This document shows positions 12,035 to 25,348 of a stretch of DNA of 64,000 nucleotides, piece after piece. A program made the position numbers and the translations under genes. Location of the stretch: assembly GCA_037501455.1 (NCBI GenBank), contig CM074865.1, positions 39,848,501 through 39,912,500 of the forward strand, in the 5' to 3' direction. Position 1 is the first letter of the stretch. Every line of letters begins with the position of its first letter. A model generated the notes under the pieces. That model had not been told where the DNA came from, made no database searches, and saw only the letters and a list, made by a program, of their open reading frames with translations. This DNA comes from Lantana camara (lineage: Eukaryota; Streptophyta; Magnoliopsida; Lamiales; Verbenaceae).

Positions 12035-12601
12035 CTCCAAAATATACTCTGCAACAGACCTCGATACCTGCTTCAATTCGGTAAATTCCTTCAGTCTTCG
12101 AGTACGGGATGAAGGAGGGATAAACTTATTCCTAAACTTCCGGGTAAAGACTTCCCAATTTATTTCCTCTCCAGGTGCCTCCAAGATAATCCGTGTACTT
12201 TCCCACCAAGAGTAGGCTTCCCCCTGTATCAAAGTAATAGTACATCGAGTCTTCTCCCGAGATTCGTATGGTATGAGCTCCCAGATCCTCTCCACTTCTT
12301 TCAACCACATCTCTGCTTGTATATCATTTCCCTTGAAAAACTGAGGAGGTCGTTGATTCTGGAACTCCCTAAGTATAACAGAAATCGATACCTCCGGTGG
12401 CACTGCAGGTGCAGGTGGTGCTGGAGGTGCTGGCGGTACACAATCCCGAAGCCTCTGATCAAAGATGTTAATAACTGAATTTACAAAGGCCTCTGCCGTC
12501 GGTGGTTGTGGAGGTGGAGGTGTAGGAGAATGGTTTTGGCGATAATGCCGATCTGGAGATCGATCCCGATGTCTACATGGAGGGTTCCTGTTAATAAACA
12601 C
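12035..12601 (-). pseudogene. Gypsy gag, N-terminal fragment
   Basis: The open frame starts with ATG at 12601, about 180 bp after the primer site at 12781-12791, as expected for gag. The 189 codons seen comprise a basic, His/Arg-rich start, a proline-rich linker, and then the retrotransposon gag (capsid-like) domain: the PPQFFKG motif, MWLKEVERIWEL, a WW pair (EAYSWWEST), and LKQVSRSVAEY near the break. Such Gag forms the virus-like particle. The frame is cut at 12034 by the start of an inserted LTR; its further 35 codons are LTR read-through, not gag. The zinc knuckle and pol would lie on the other side of that insert, left of the window. The frame itself has no stop, so the element was probably intact when it was interrupted. 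Confidence 0.85.
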
Positions 12602-12799
12602 TAAAAATGCGTACTATTTTTAGTTTATGCATGATAATGCAATTAATTCATTCAAAATTCAAAATTTAAAGCAATTAGGCACAAAAGAAATGCATATGCA
12701 ACACATTGTCAAGTAGTCCCAAAGCCGAACGACCTAGACCGACTCACACGACATGAGAGCCTGGGTTTTGCAACCCTAAGCTCTGATACCATTTAAGGA
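12602..12799 (-). other. Leader and primer-binding site of the Gypsy element
   Basis: The reverse complement of 12781-12791 is TGGTATCAGAG, the tRNA-Met primer site, nine bases inside the LTR edge at 12800. The rest is an untranslated leader up to the gag ATG. Confidence 0.8.
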
Positions 12800-13226
12800 T
12801 GTAACACCCGAGCGCAAGGTACCACATCCCCCGCACCGAGACCCGACCCGAATATGAAATGGACACTCCATACCCGAGCTAAATCCTCGGTGAACGGGGA
12901 CATACACACATGCTATACTAGGTGGGAGTAACCCTTAAACCATAAAATCATAGTCAAACAATAACACGGAAGAAATAACTGATCGTGATATATACAATGA
13001 GCATTCAAGCTCCAAAAATAATTTCATTTACAATATGTAAATATCCAAAAGAGCCATCACAATCTAAGCTATCATATGTGCTCCAAAATACAATATCGAG
13101 TCATAATATAAGCATGAGATCACTGTAGTATACAAAAGAAATGCTAGACTCAAATACAAATCCGAAAGACTCGGATTCCCGCCTAGCAAATCCCCAAAAC
13201 CTACACAACTGAAAACCAAATGGGTT

Positions 13227-13243
13227 CAGTCCAAAAGAGACTG
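13227..13243 (-). other. Branch-point hairpin in LTR
   Basis: CAGTC pairs with GACTG around an A-rich loop. On the minus strand CTGAA follows and a TTTTCAG acceptor lies about 18 nt on (13209-13211), as at 1856-1890. Confidence 0.5.
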
Positions 13244-13914
13244 GTGGGTATAAAAACAGGGCATAAGTATAATATGAGACAGTATTTAAACACTCACATG
13301 CAAGTTATAATCCCAAATGAGGTTTTTAAAGAATTTCCCAAATGGGTGAAATAAAGAAATCATCAAAAGGGATTATAACAATCAATTTTCATTAGTTCCT
13401 TCGTGCCCCGGCAAGTCGGCGTGCATTATCTCCAACCAACACCTTGTGTAATTCATTAAACATTCTTTCTTTCTTTATTTTCATGCATTACATTCTTTCG
13501 TGCACATTCATTATCATTTACACATTCTTCCTCCGGGTGATGGATAGGTTTGCAAGGCTTGGCCATCCATTCATTGACCAAAAGGGGTTACATGACTCCC
13601 CAGATGGCGCTCAGCGTTCATTCCTCGCTAACTCCTAACGAGGTCTGATTACGCCGTTATTTGGTTGGAACTAGAGTAAAGGATCACCGTCGCCCCATGC
13701 CTCCCCGGATAGCCACTCACACTAAGTCCCTGGGCCCCATTCTATGCATTCATTCATTTCTCGCCAAAACATTTGGTAGGGTTCATAAATAAAGGCTTTA
13801 CGTTGCAATCATTTACTCTTAAAATGACTCTATATACAAATAATAAATTTTGTTCGAAATCTTTACACATTGGAGGTATATAGGGTCATTTAGCTAAATA
13901 CTAGAGAAACCCAC

Positions 13915-13981
13915 CTTAGAGCGACAAAAAGAAGAGCACAAGAGCCTCAATGACCGGCCTCGTCTCCAACTGGATCGAAAT
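13915..13981 (-). other. Predicted LTR mini-exon (67 nt)
   Basis: On the minus strand acceptor CCTTGCACAG precedes ATTTCGATCC, and donor CTAAG/GTGGGTTTCTC ends it. It is similar in sequence and edges to 1085-1148, with several substitutions inside while both splice-like edges are kept. Confidence 0.48.
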
Positions 13982-14506
13982 CTGTGCAAGGAAGGTGAAG
14001 TGAGACTCAAAATGACCATATAGGATGCTCGGCAATCTAATGATCATGATATGAATGCATAAAAGAGGATATTATGTAATGAACACGTTCATGTGCACGA
14101 TTAATATCTTCAAGACATATAAACTATCATTCCATTCCTTTCAAGAAGCGTTTAAATCCGTTGAAGTTCATAATTTCCATAGTTCATACCAAATGAATCC
14201 AAGGAATTCAAATAATGATCATAACATGTAATATAACATGTATATATATCATACAAGTCATAAGATAAGAAATATATAAGCAATTAGGGTTCAAGTTGAG
14301 AGCTAAGATCCATGCATGCACATATTGAAGCAATAAAGACACGTTGAGGCATAACTCGTAAAATATTCCACAAAAAATCATAAAGTTTCATAATACACAA
14401 GATAACACATTATATGACATGTCAATGAAGTGTATGAACCAAAAACGAGCCAGGGAAACCATGCAATTTAAGTTTGAAATTCAAAAATGCATGCAGATTT
14501 GTGAAG

Positions 14507-14742
14507 GGTCACGGCCGCGACCCCATTTCCTTCATGAAATGGTAGCGGCCTCTACCTAATTTAATCCGAATTTTCCTCCAATTTTTAATAACTCGAAACA
14601 TGGCAAAAAATGGGGTAGTGGGCGCAACTAGAAATACACATGTTTCAGGTCGCGGGCGTGACCTGAGAGATCAACACAGCAAACACACTCACAAGTCGCG
14701 GCCACTACCGTTTTTACACTAATCTCGGTCGTGGCTGCGACC
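14507..14742. repeat. Palindrome array, GGTCGCGGCCGCGACC type, diverged
   Basis: Six degenerate palindromes start at about 14507, 14541, 14614, 14648, 14694 and 14727, spacings 34, 73, 34, 46 and 33 bp. Some copies have changed on both arms together, for example GGTAG..CTACC at 14541. Confidence 0.75.
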
Positions 14743-15961
14743 GCCCAATCCCAGCAGCAAAAACGCACGAAAACAGAGCAACAGCCATGCCAAACCTTAA
14801 CCAACATGCCCAGGTATGATTTAGCCACAAATATGTAACGAAATAACCACAAAACAACACTCAACCATGCTCTCAAAGTGATCAAACGTGAGGAGGAGAA
14901 ATAGGTGACCATATCATTCAATTTCTTCAAAGTTCCATTAATGACATCTCATAAATCCTTCAACTACCACATAATTCATGATTATCAATGAAAAAAGGGA
15001 GTTAAGGCAACCACTTTCATACTTTAAAACAACCAAAAGCATCAAGGAATGCATGAGATCAACATATAACATCAAAACCTAACTATTTCATCATCTTCTC
15101 CAAACCCCATGAAAGCATGCTCAAAATTGGGGATGCATGGTTGAAAATGACCCATAATTAATGTATATTACAACCCTAAGCTTACCTTTTGAATTGGATG
15201 AAGGTTGGAAGAGATTTGAGCCTTGAATCTCCAAGTATGGCAAGGTGACGGGAATGAACTGGAGAGCAGGTGTTTTTGCTGAGTTTTTCTCTAAGTTTGA
15301 GGGTTGGTTCGGTTGGGGATGATTAAGGGCTAAAATAAGGTTGAGCTAGGGTTCTAAGGAATCCAACCATGGTTAATTTGGTCAAGGTTTGTGGAAGATT
15401 TGGCCATTTTGGTGAGATGTGGCAGTTTTGGCGAACGTAACATATTTCAGTTGAATTTCGGAGGTTCAAATAATTTTGGAAAAATATGAGGTGAAGTTCA
15501 TTAAACCCGAATTTTCGATACGAGTTCAACGAAGTTGACGGAACTCAATTCCGAGGTCCCGAGCTCAAGATATCACATACGGAACCAAGGGTGCGCTAAT
15601 TGCTCGTTAGCCCCCATTTTGGATTCCAAAATCAAAATAAACTCAAAACTCATGCAAATGAATCCGAAAATCTGAAACAAGCATATATCTATATTCATAA
15701 CATGTATATCTCCAACAAATTAAATTTCCACAAAATTTCGAATTTATTCCATATAGAAATGGCAAGCAAACGAGTCACACAAGCGCATATAGTTCATAAA
15801 TTAGTATAAATTCAAATTCAAATAATTCCAAATAATTCAATTATTCAAAAATTGAAAAAATAATAAAATTAAATCATATAATTACACAATTGAACTAATT
15901 TAACGCGCACGTAATTATCACATCAGCCATACCTATACGACTGAAAAGTCGGGGCGTTAAA

Positions 15962-16547
15962 TGCACGCGATGCTGTGCTGCGGACGAGCGAGACGGGCGG
16001 GCATGGGGCGGTCCTAGATTTTTCAGATAGATCCAATCCCGATTTAATTTTCTGAAAAATCTGTTTTATTAAAATTAAAATTATTTTTGAAATAATTACT
16101 AAAATTGGGATTTTTTATGAAATTAAAACGGATTTGATTTTGATAAAAAATGCTAGTTATTTTTTGAAATAATGAAAGGAATAAAATTATTAATTTTTAG
16201 AAATTAATTGAAATTTTATTCGATTTTTTTATCTTGGAATATTTGAAAATTCATGAACAAGAATTGCATCTAAGTCATGTTTTTTGAGTTATGAGAACAT
16301 GAAAATGAGAAATTTAATTTATTGGTAAATTTAAATTTTTGCAGTTTTAGTATATTAGGTGATCATGGGTTTTAGTCTTGTGGATGTTTTAATTTATGAA
16401 CATGGATGGTTTGAATTTGGGATTGGAGCCCCACAGTTGCGTTTTTCAATTGGGGTCGGTAGCCCACTTATGTGCGTACTGTTATGTGTTTATTATGTGG
16501 CTTTCCATATTACAGTTTTTGAGGTCGGGGTATGCCCCGTGTATTTG
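15962..16547 (+). other. Old Copia leader, segment 1
   Basis: A GC-rich start (15962-16015) is followed by AT-rich sequence that matches, on the opposite strand, the leader of the young Copia at 28560-29100. Clear blocks are GGGGTATGCCCCGTGTA and the repeated GGAGCC-containing segments. The stretch is non-coding; its short open frames are chance. It is cut on the left by the Gypsy LTR and on the right by the young Copia, and continues at 31626. Confidence 0.8.
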
Positions 16548-18060
16548 TGTTGGAAAACACGAATCAGAAAGCAACGGAATTTTAAAAAAAAATTCCAACA
16601 AAAGGATCTTGGACTCACAATCGTGTATCCAAATTCGTAGAGTTAAGAAACTTACTTTTCTTTTATTCTTTCTTGAAGCGTTTCAAGCTACCCAAGAACG
16701 CTCTTCTCGCGGCTTGATCCCCTCTCCTTGGTAAAGCTCGAATCTTCAAACTTCTAACTTGAAGCTCTCTAGAGATAGTCCACCAACTTGATCACCATCT
16801 AACTAGTAAGGATGCTAGTTCTCTAGTTAGTGTTTAGGCTTAACCTAGGGTTTATTTAATCTTGGAGAAAGGATGGTGTTCAACACATGAACCAAAAGAA
16901 TTGCCAATTAGCTCCTAAAGGAGCTCGAGCTCCCCTATTTATAAAAGGGAGAGTGCCAAAATTCCTAGTCCTTAATGGGCTAGGATTTTGGTCTCTCTCT
17001 CTCCTATTACTTGATCATCAAGTAATTTGAACTTTGACTTTGAATTCTAATTCAAATCAACTTTCAAGAGAGCTAAAAATATCCAAACTATTTTTGGATA
17101 ATTTTATACTTTATTTATTTAAAATAAATAACTTATTTTATCTAATTAATTAATTCATAATTAATTAACTAGATTATTTTTCTCCAAAATAAGACTTTCT
17201 TTTTAATTCAAAATTAAACCAAAGTCTATTAAATAATTAACAAATTAATTATTGAATATATTATTAAACAATCACGTGTGGCACACGTGTCACAATGACA
17301 CGTGTCCAGTCACGTGACCCACACGTGTGGTTTCACACATGTGGAACCCTCTAGGCTCGATTAACTCGTTTAATCATTTTAAAGCCTTAACTCATGTAAC
17401 CAAGTTGTTGTGTGTGACCCTCTAGGTTCTCAATTCAATTAGCAGTGACCCTAATTAGTTAATTCACTAATTAATTAATCAGTCCACAAATTAAACGACC
17501 ATAGTCTCGCAACAGGTGTTTAACCCCTAGCTGAATTGGAATGTTCGGATTCGACAGAACCTTTAAGTCATTGATTCATGTGAGATACAATCCTCCTACT
17601 TACTATCTCTCAACCAAGATCTAGGGTAAAGGAATAATCAGAACCCTAATAATTAGGTCTTAAAGCTAAGTGCATTTCATATCCATTTGATCTCAATCCA
17701 AGAAACCCTTTTCTTGATGTCTTGATCTACTGTCTTGTCCAAGGACTCCATATGGCATATGAATGACTTACACAATCAGAGATCACCTTGCAAATGCCAG
17801 TGTAGGTCCTATCTTGATTCTCATTCACTTTCATGAATCACTTGTGCAGCCCCAGCATAAGCCTTGAATCAGTTGTCTAAGGCGACACCCTTTAAAGCTT
17901 ATAACTAAGACTACAGAGTGAACTCATAAAGCGACAAGGAACCTCAAGTCTTAAGGATCAATTAATCACATCAATGACTCATGAGCTATTTCCTAATCTG
18001 GAAGTTTCCTTCCTATTTGGGAATGTTCTCACACGGCTTTCTAGGGCATTATTCCTAACA
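16548..18060 (-). repeat. 3' LTR of the young Copia
   Basis: It is 1513 bp, shorter than the 5' LTR because about 0.4 kb of the start region (around 18015-18040) is deleted relative to 31140-31590. The minus-strand TATA box is intact (16935-16947), with a CACGTG cluster upstream at 17273-17327. Confidence 0.93.
17273..17327. promoter_or_regulatory. G-box cluster in Copia LTR
   Basis: Five CACGTG palindromes start at 17273, 17284, 17299, 17311 and 17322, spacings 11, 15, 12 and 11 bp. CACGTG is the G-box/ABRE core bound by plant bZIP and bHLH factors. The cluster is repeated in the 5' LTR (near 30434-30487, first copy reduced to GACGTG) and in the solo LTR (19958-20024). It lies roughly 330-390 bp upstream of the TATA box in LTR orientation. 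Confidence 0.8.
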
Positions 18061-18075
18061 ATCTCCCACTTGCCC
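18061..18075 (-). other. Polypurine tract of the young Copia
   Basis: On the minus strand CAAGTGGGAGAT directly precedes the 3' LTR start at 18060. It primes plus-strand synthesis. Confidence 0.85.
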
Positions 18076-18806
18076 GTCAAAGCCATTCTAAAGCTACTCT
18101 AAGTCCCATCTTCTGAAGATGACCTTGGAAAGCTTCTCGACTAAAGGGTTTAGTAAGTGGATCTGCCACGTTCTCTGTTGATGTGACCCTCTCAATTTGC
18201 ACATCTCCTCTTTTGATAATATCACGGATTAGGTGATACTTCCTCATAATGTGCTTGGTTCGTTGGTGAGATCTTGGTTCTCTTGCTTAAGCAACCGCCC
18301 CAGTGTTGTCACAAAACACAGAAATGGGGTCTTTCATGCTAGGAACAACATTCAATTCTTGAATGAAGTTTCTAATCCAAACACCTTCCTTAGCTGCATC
18401 ATTTGTAGCTAAGTATTCGGCCTCAGTGGTCGAATCTGCAGTGGTAGTTTGCTTGGAACTCTTCCAACTCACTGCTCCACCGTTTAGGCAGAAAATGTAT
18501 CCTGACATTGACTTAAAATCATCTAAGTCAGATGCAAAGCTTGCATCGCAGTATCCTTCGACAGTAAGATCTTTCTGACCTCCGTAAACTAAGAATAAAT
18601 CTTTAGTACTTTTGAAGTACTTAAGAATATTCTTCACGGCAGCCCAGTGACCATCTCCAGGGTCAGATTGGAAACGACTTGTTACACTAAGTGCATAAGC
18701 CACATCCGGTCGAGTACATAACATTGCATACATTATGCTACCTATTGCTGATGCATAAGGTGTATGAGTCATTCTTTCCTTCTCAAGGTTAGTCTTAGGA
18801 CACATC

Positions 18807-21092
18807 TGTTAGGAATAGTACCCTAGAAAGCCGATTAGTCATAATCCGTTTTGGGACTTTCCTAGTATCGCAGACAATCTTTGAATAATATACGAATGAT
18901 TAATATCACAGTCAAACACTTCTTTATATGCTCTTGTTTGGTATGCGTTTACTTTAGCTGTGCATGTATGAGAACTCCCCTAATCCTGATGACTTTAGGA
19001 CTCTACCATTTAGGTGAAATGGTTCATGAAACGAGCCCTATTTCACATAAGTCATGATTAGTACAATACTCCAAGCCGATGAGTCCTACAGACAGTAGGA
19101 GTGTCAACCTGACTCCACTAAGGCTTGCTTGTGGGATCACGCCCTTAAGAAGGACCACCTTGTTTCATGGAGGTGCAAAGTGTATAGTTGATACGTGCGT
19201 GATACATGAGGGTGCTTGCTTCACTAAGTAAGTTCACTGAGGTGCCCCGTGTGAGAAGATTCCTAAATGGGAAAGGAAGTTTCTATTTCAGGAAATAGAA
19301 ACTTCGAGATTACGAAATATCTCACGAGTCATTGATGTGATTAATTGATCCTTAGACTTGAGGTTGCATGCCACTTTATGAGTTAACTCTGTAGTCTTAG
19401 GTATAAGCTTTAAAGGGTGTCGCCTTAGACAACTGATTCAAGGCTTATGCTGGGGCTGCACAAGTGATTCATGAAAGTGAATGAGAATCGAGAAAGGACC
19501 TACACTTGCGTTTTTAAGGTGATCTCTTATTGTGTAAGTCATTCATATGCCATATGGAGTCCTTGGCCAAGGCAGTAGATCAAGACATCAAGAAAAGGGT
19601 TTCTTGGATTGAGGTCAAATGGATATGAAATGTACTTAGCTTTAAGACCAGATTATTAGGGTTCTGATTATTCCCTTACCCCAGTTCTTGGTTGAGAGAT
19701 AGTAAGTAGGAGGATTGTATCTCACATGAATCAATGACTTAAAGGTTCTGTCGAATCCGAACATTCCAATTCAGCTAGGGGTTAAACACCTGTTGCTAGA
19801 CTATGGTCGTTTAATCTGTGGACTGACTAATTAATTAGTGAATTAATTAATTAGGGTCACTGCTAATGAGAACCTAGAGGGTCACACACAACAACTTGGT
19901 TACATGAGTTGAGGCTTTAAAATGATTAAACAAGTTAATCGGGCCAAGAGGGTTCCACACGTGTGAACCACACGTGTGGCTCACGTGAGTGACAAGTGTC
20001 CTTGTGACACGTGTCTCACACGTGTGTAAATATATGTGTATATTTATTTTTGTGTTAAATAATTAATGTTATTAATTATTTAATAGACTTTGGTTTAATT
20101 TTGAATTAAAAAGAAAGTCTTGTTTTGGAGAAAAAAATAATCTAGTTAATTAATTATGAATTAATTAATTAGACAAAAATAAGTTATTTATTTTAAATAA
20201 ATAAAGTATAAAATTATCCAAAAATAGTTTGGATATTTTTAGCTCTCTTGAAAGTTGATTTGAATTTGAATTCAAAGTCAAAGTCAAATTACTTGATGAT
20301 CAAGTAATAGGAGGGAGAGGGACCAAATCCTTAGTCCATAAGGACTAAGAATTTCGGCCATCCCCTTCTTATAAATAGGGAGCTCGAACTCCCCTTAGAG
20401 CTAATTGAGAATTCGTTTGGTTCATGTGTTGAACACCATCCTTTCTCCAAGATATACGAAACCCTAGGTTAAGCCTAAACACTAACTAGAGAACTAGCAT
20501 CCTTATTAGTTAGATTGTAGCCAAGTTGGTGGACTATCTCTAGAGAGCTTCAAGTTAGAAGTTTTGAAGATTCGAGCTTTACCAAAAAGTGGGGATCAAG
20601 CGAAACGATCAGAAGGGATGATGAAACGATTCTGAACCCGAAAGAAAACGAGTGAAAAAATCGAACCAAAGAAGATGGCGAAAGCCGTTCGTCTATATCC
20701 TGAACGATGAGTTTTTTCACGAGGGTTTTATGACTGGCAAATTTCTACTTTCGCAAAACTAGTTTTCGAAGGGAGTTTCGATCATGCCTTTCTCGTTTTC
20801 ATGTTTATTTCTTTATGTTATATTGTTAAGAACTTCCCTAACATGAGTTGAATCTAGGTTGGTGTGGATTGTTATCCCTACAATGGATTCTGAAGTAGAA
20901 AGAGACTTTCGAGGGACGGGTTGCCATTACCGCATGAAGAGCATTCTTGGGTGGCTTGAAACGCTTCAAGAAAGACAATTAAGAAAGTAAGTTTCTTATC
21001 CCTACGAATTTGGATAGACGATTGCGAGTCCAAGATCCTTTTGTTGGAAAATTTTTAAATTTCCGCTGCTTTCTGATTCATGTTTTCCAATA
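18807..21092 (+). repeat. Solo Copia LTR inside pol, TSD ACATC
   Basis: A 2286-bp LTR of the same family as the host element lies in the opposite orientation. It begins TGTTAGGAATAG and ends TTTTCCAATA (terminal CA changed to TA), flanked by ACATC at 18802-18806 and 21093-21097. It carries the CACGTG cluster (19958-20024) and a TATA box (20368-20379). Confidence 0.93.
20368..20379 (+). promoter_or_regulatory. TATA box of the solo Copia LTR
   Basis: CTTATAAATAGG lies about 350 bp downstream of the CACGTG cluster, in the position equivalent to the 3' LTR box at 16935-16947. Confidence 0.7.
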
Positions 21093-23504
21093 ACATCTTC
21101 TTTGAAAGACATGTTCCTACACTCATAGGAAGGTTCTTAACCTTTGCTGACTCCATATTGAATCTCTTCAACACTTTGTCGATGTACATCGACTGTGATA
21201 GTCCTATTAACCTTCTAGATCTATCTCTGTAGATTTTAATTCCGAGGATATAGGACGTATCACCCAGATCTTTCATCTCGAATTGGTTCGATAACCATAA
21301 CTTAGTCACTTTCATGTCATCCTTCGAATTCCCAATAAGAAGGATGTCATCAACATAAAGTACTAAGAATTGCAATGAGCTCTCCAATTCCTTTCTATAC
21401 ACACATGATTCATTCGAAATTTAAATAAAGCCAAACGCTTTGACTGATTCATCAAATCGAATGTTCCAATTCCTAGAAGCCTGTTTCAATCCATAGATTG
21501 ATCTTTGGAGTTTGCAAACCTTTTGCTCACTCCCACTGAATGTGAAACCTATGGGTTGCTCCATATAAATGTCTTTGTCAATGTCACCATTGAGAAAGGC
21601 AATTTTCACATCCATTTGCCATATCTCATAGTCATAATATACAGCAATGACAAGCATGATTCGAATGGACTTCTGCATTGCAACTGGCGAAAAGGTTTCA
21701 TCAAAGTCCACGCCGGGTCTTTGAGTGAATCCTTTTGCAACCAGTCTCGCTTTATAGGCTGCAATGCTTCCATCAACTCCAAGCTTTCTCTTAAAGATCC
21801 GTTTGCAACCTATGGGTTTGACCCCATCAGGCAAATCTACCAAGGTCCAAACTTGGTTGGAGTTCATGGAGTCCATTTCGGATTTCATGGTTTCTATCCA
21901 CTGTTCAGAGTCAGAATCTGAAAGTGCCTCTTCATATGTTAAAGGATCATTATCTTTTTGAGAGATTTCAGGGAAGAATCCATACCATATCTCCGGCTGT
22001 CTAGGAGTGCGTTCAGAACGCCTTAGAGGAGGATTTACATGTGTATCGAAATTCGTGATTGGTTTTGGTTGATCAGTAGGGGACGTTTCTTCAGTGGGTG
22101 GCGTGGGGTTACTTTGTACTTCTTCTAATTCTATGATCTTGCCTTTCTTTTCTTTAAGGAACGGTTCTTCAAGAAAAGTGGCATTTCTGGAAACAAACAT
22201 CTTTTACTCAGATTGATCATAGAAGTAGTATCCTATGGATTCCTTAGGATAACCTACAAAGTAGCACAAGTTAGAATGAGATTCTAACTTATCTCCCACT
22301 GTCCTCTTCACGTAAGCAGGACAACCCCAAATTCTTAAGTAAGAATAACTAGGGATTTTACCATGCCACATTTCATGGGGCGTTTTAGGGACTGACTTAG
22401 AGGGAACTAGATTCAAAATCTTTGATGCACTTTCTAGGGCATAACCCCATAAAGAAGGTGGTAAGTCAGTGAAACTCATCATGGAGCGAACCATATCAAG
22501 TAGGGTTCGATTCATTCTCTCATAAACTCCATTAAGCTCAGGAGTTCCCGGAGGAGTCCATTGAGAGATAATCTCATTATCTTTGAGATGATTAAGGAAT
22601 TCTTCACTAAGATACTCGCCTTGTAACAGCCCGAAACAGGGGCAAGTTGAAAATTACGAAAATACCCCTATAGCTCAAAAATATTCCTACATTTCCCGAA
22701 ATACTTTCATTACCCAATATTTTAATCAAAAGAATCCTCACATTATTTCGAGGATCGTGATACTCTCTGTAAATCATAATTCCCATCCTAACTCCCGTAG
22801 TATCAAAAACCGGCAAAAACCCTAGCTTATGATTCGATCATCAATAAATCCCTACTCATCTACCTTTTGATATCCAAAATTATAACTAAAACTATCCTTA
22901 AATTATTTTATGAATTTTCATGCATTTGCCAAAAACTCGATCTCACCATAGCATATTTTATAAATATTTTCCTTTCTAAAAATCATCATTTTATTTTGAA
23001 CAAATTAGCTTTTATTCAATAGTCGAAATTATACTTGAAACGATCCTTGAATTTTTCTCTACATTATAGTGATTTTTCCCAACTTTAAACTCTATCATAG
23101 CTTCGTTTATATAATTTTGCTATGATTTTCATCATCTTTAATATTTATAATTTATAAACAAAAGCTCTAAATATTTCACATTTATAATCAAAACAAAGCT
23201 CGTTTTTCACCTATTCTTTCATTAATTCACTACTTCAATCTTTTACCTCTCGACTCTTGAATAAATTTTATATTATTTTTACATTTTTTTTATTCAAAAT
23301 GACATCATCCATGACCTCATGAATTTCTAGAAGGATTAAATAAATGAGCATAATTTCTCCACATTACCTAGTTAATTACCAAGCATTTGTTCATAATGTA
23401 ATTTAACCACATCTCCTAATTTACTACCAAGCATTTGTTGAAATCATAAGCAACCACATCTCCCATAAACTCTCATTTATTGCTTAGAAATCCCTCATGA
23501 CTAC

Positions 23505-23609
23505 CTATAAATACCCCCCCTCTAGCCTCATTTATACCTCACAAATCAACACACAAAAATCACTCTCTTCTCTCCATTTCTCACGCCATTCTCCCTCTCT
23601 CTCTCTAAG
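23505..23609 (+). promoter_or_regulatory. LTR core promoter and predicted exon 1
   Basis: CTATAAATAC (23505-23514) is a good TATA box. About 95 bases on, after a CT-rich stretch, CTAAG/GTATGTTTTT (exon end 23609) is a good donor. Box, spacing and donor are kept in the diverged LTRs at 55377 and 60588. Confidence 0.6.
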
Positions 23610-24546
23610 GTATGTTTTTCTTTTATTATTTCATGCTTTATATTATGTTCTTAGTATAATATAGTCATAGCATACTTAGATTTAATTAAATTATGCTTTA
23701 GGAATTTATTTTATGGAATATATGCTATTTATGCTAGTTTAGGAAAAATGTGATAAGATATATGCATTTTATTTAATTAAATGCATGAGTTATGATACGA
23801 TATGATATGAATATGTGTTTAAATAATTATGATCTTGTTTGAACAAATTCATGCCTAGAATAATTTATTTAGAATTATTTTTCATAGAGAATTCATATAT
23901 TTTGCTATATTATGCTTTAATCTTATGTTATGAATATGAATGTGATAGAACATGTTACACACCCTCTTTGAATATTCAAATAGGCTCAAGAACATGTTCA
24001 TGTTGTTCTTGAATAATTTTACGTGCACATGTGATAGTGTGTGAGTATGTGTGTTCGATTTTGTGTTATAAAGTGTTTAATTCATAAGAAATTGAATAGT
24101 AAATGTTTTCAATAGTAAATTTGACTTTTTGGTCAACCCATAAGCTGATAATTTCGAAAATATTATTAAAATAATTATAAAATTAGTTTTGGAATTTTTA
24201 AATAAAGATTTTATCCGAATTTTCCAAAAATCGGTAAATTATGGATTATTTTCAAAATATAACCTACATTGTCAAATTAAATTCTAAGTTCCATTTCTAA
24301 TGTTATAATTAAGATTATAATGTGATTAATAAATATTTAAGTGGTTAAAGAATTCATGAAACCTGATTAATTACTTAATTTCCCTTAAACGGTTAAAATT
24401 AGAGTCTACCGGAAATTCTCTAACATGATATAGTTTATGTGTTTACTTGATGTAACCTTTTTATGCATGAACATTATGTGTTTTATGTGCTTATTTGATT
24501 AATATAAGGAACCTAGTTCTAAGCCTATAGTAGTTAATACTTTCAG

Positions 24547-24588
24547 GCGCACTGGAATCCACATTACAATGTCTGTCTACCAGTATAG
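24547..24588 (+). other. Predicted LTR mini-exon (42 nt)
   Basis: Acceptor ATACTTTCAG and donor TATAG/GTGAGGGTTAAAAT bound it. The edges match 57673-57729 although the interior differs. Confidence 0.5.
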
Positions 24589-25348
24589 GTGAGGGTTAAA
24601 ATGTTTTCAACTGGAATCATGCTATACATATGTATCTGTATAAAAACTATTTTCAAGCCTACCTATCATTTTGATTTACTACCCTATATACATATTATTG
24701 TACTACAATGTCCCTCTTAAGGGAAAAATACTTTCATGCCGGAATCAGCGTTTAACTAGAACATTATATATATTTCAAGTCCATTTTATCAAAACATTGA
24801 TTCCGGGTTATGCAAGCAAAATATTGTTCTTGATTCCTGTTATGGGCCCCGGCTGTAGCCGTAGCGAGCAATTACCCGGAAGGTATCTGGCCGAGGGTAT
24901 TGTTGGTGTTGCGGACTGCCACCTCCTCTTGGTAGTGGTTTAACTGGAGGTTAGTTACTCCACGCCAAGGGATGAGGGAGAGATAGCTGCCTCCCGAATC
25001 TAGTTCGTGGTCTCTAGGGTTTGATTCCCTATTGACATCAAGGAGTAGTGGAGTTAATATTCTTGGTTTTATTGAAGTATCGGAGCCTGATCAGCCCGAT
25101 ACTGTTTTACCAATTATTCAAGGAGTTATGGATGGAAAGGCCTAGCTTGCGGGCATTAATGTTCTTGTTACAAACGGTTCATATTTCTACAAATATTCCA
25201 AACTACCCCTATCCCTGTTTTACAATTATTATGAACCGTTTCCTATTTGCTATATCCTATTGCTATTATTTCAGATCAAGATCTTCTTGATCATATACAT
25301 ATATATATATACACATATACATATAAGTTATTATACCCCCCTTCACTT

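Larger units (their letters stand above)
12800..15961 (-). repeat. 5' LTR of minus-strand Gypsy element
   Basis: The LTR is 3.16 kb. On the minus strand it starts near 15961 with an imperfect terminus (TTTAACGCCCCGAC, where TGTAACGCC is expected) and ends in GTTACA at 12800. It has a palindrome array (14507-14742), a mini-exon (13915-13981), a TTGCAA-centred hairpin near 13543-13572 and a branch-point hairpin (13227-13243). It is clearly related to 634-2297 and more distantly to 5530-12034. Beyond 15961 the sequence is old Copia leader, so this element inserted into that leader; the matching TSD is outside the window. Confidence 0.8.
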
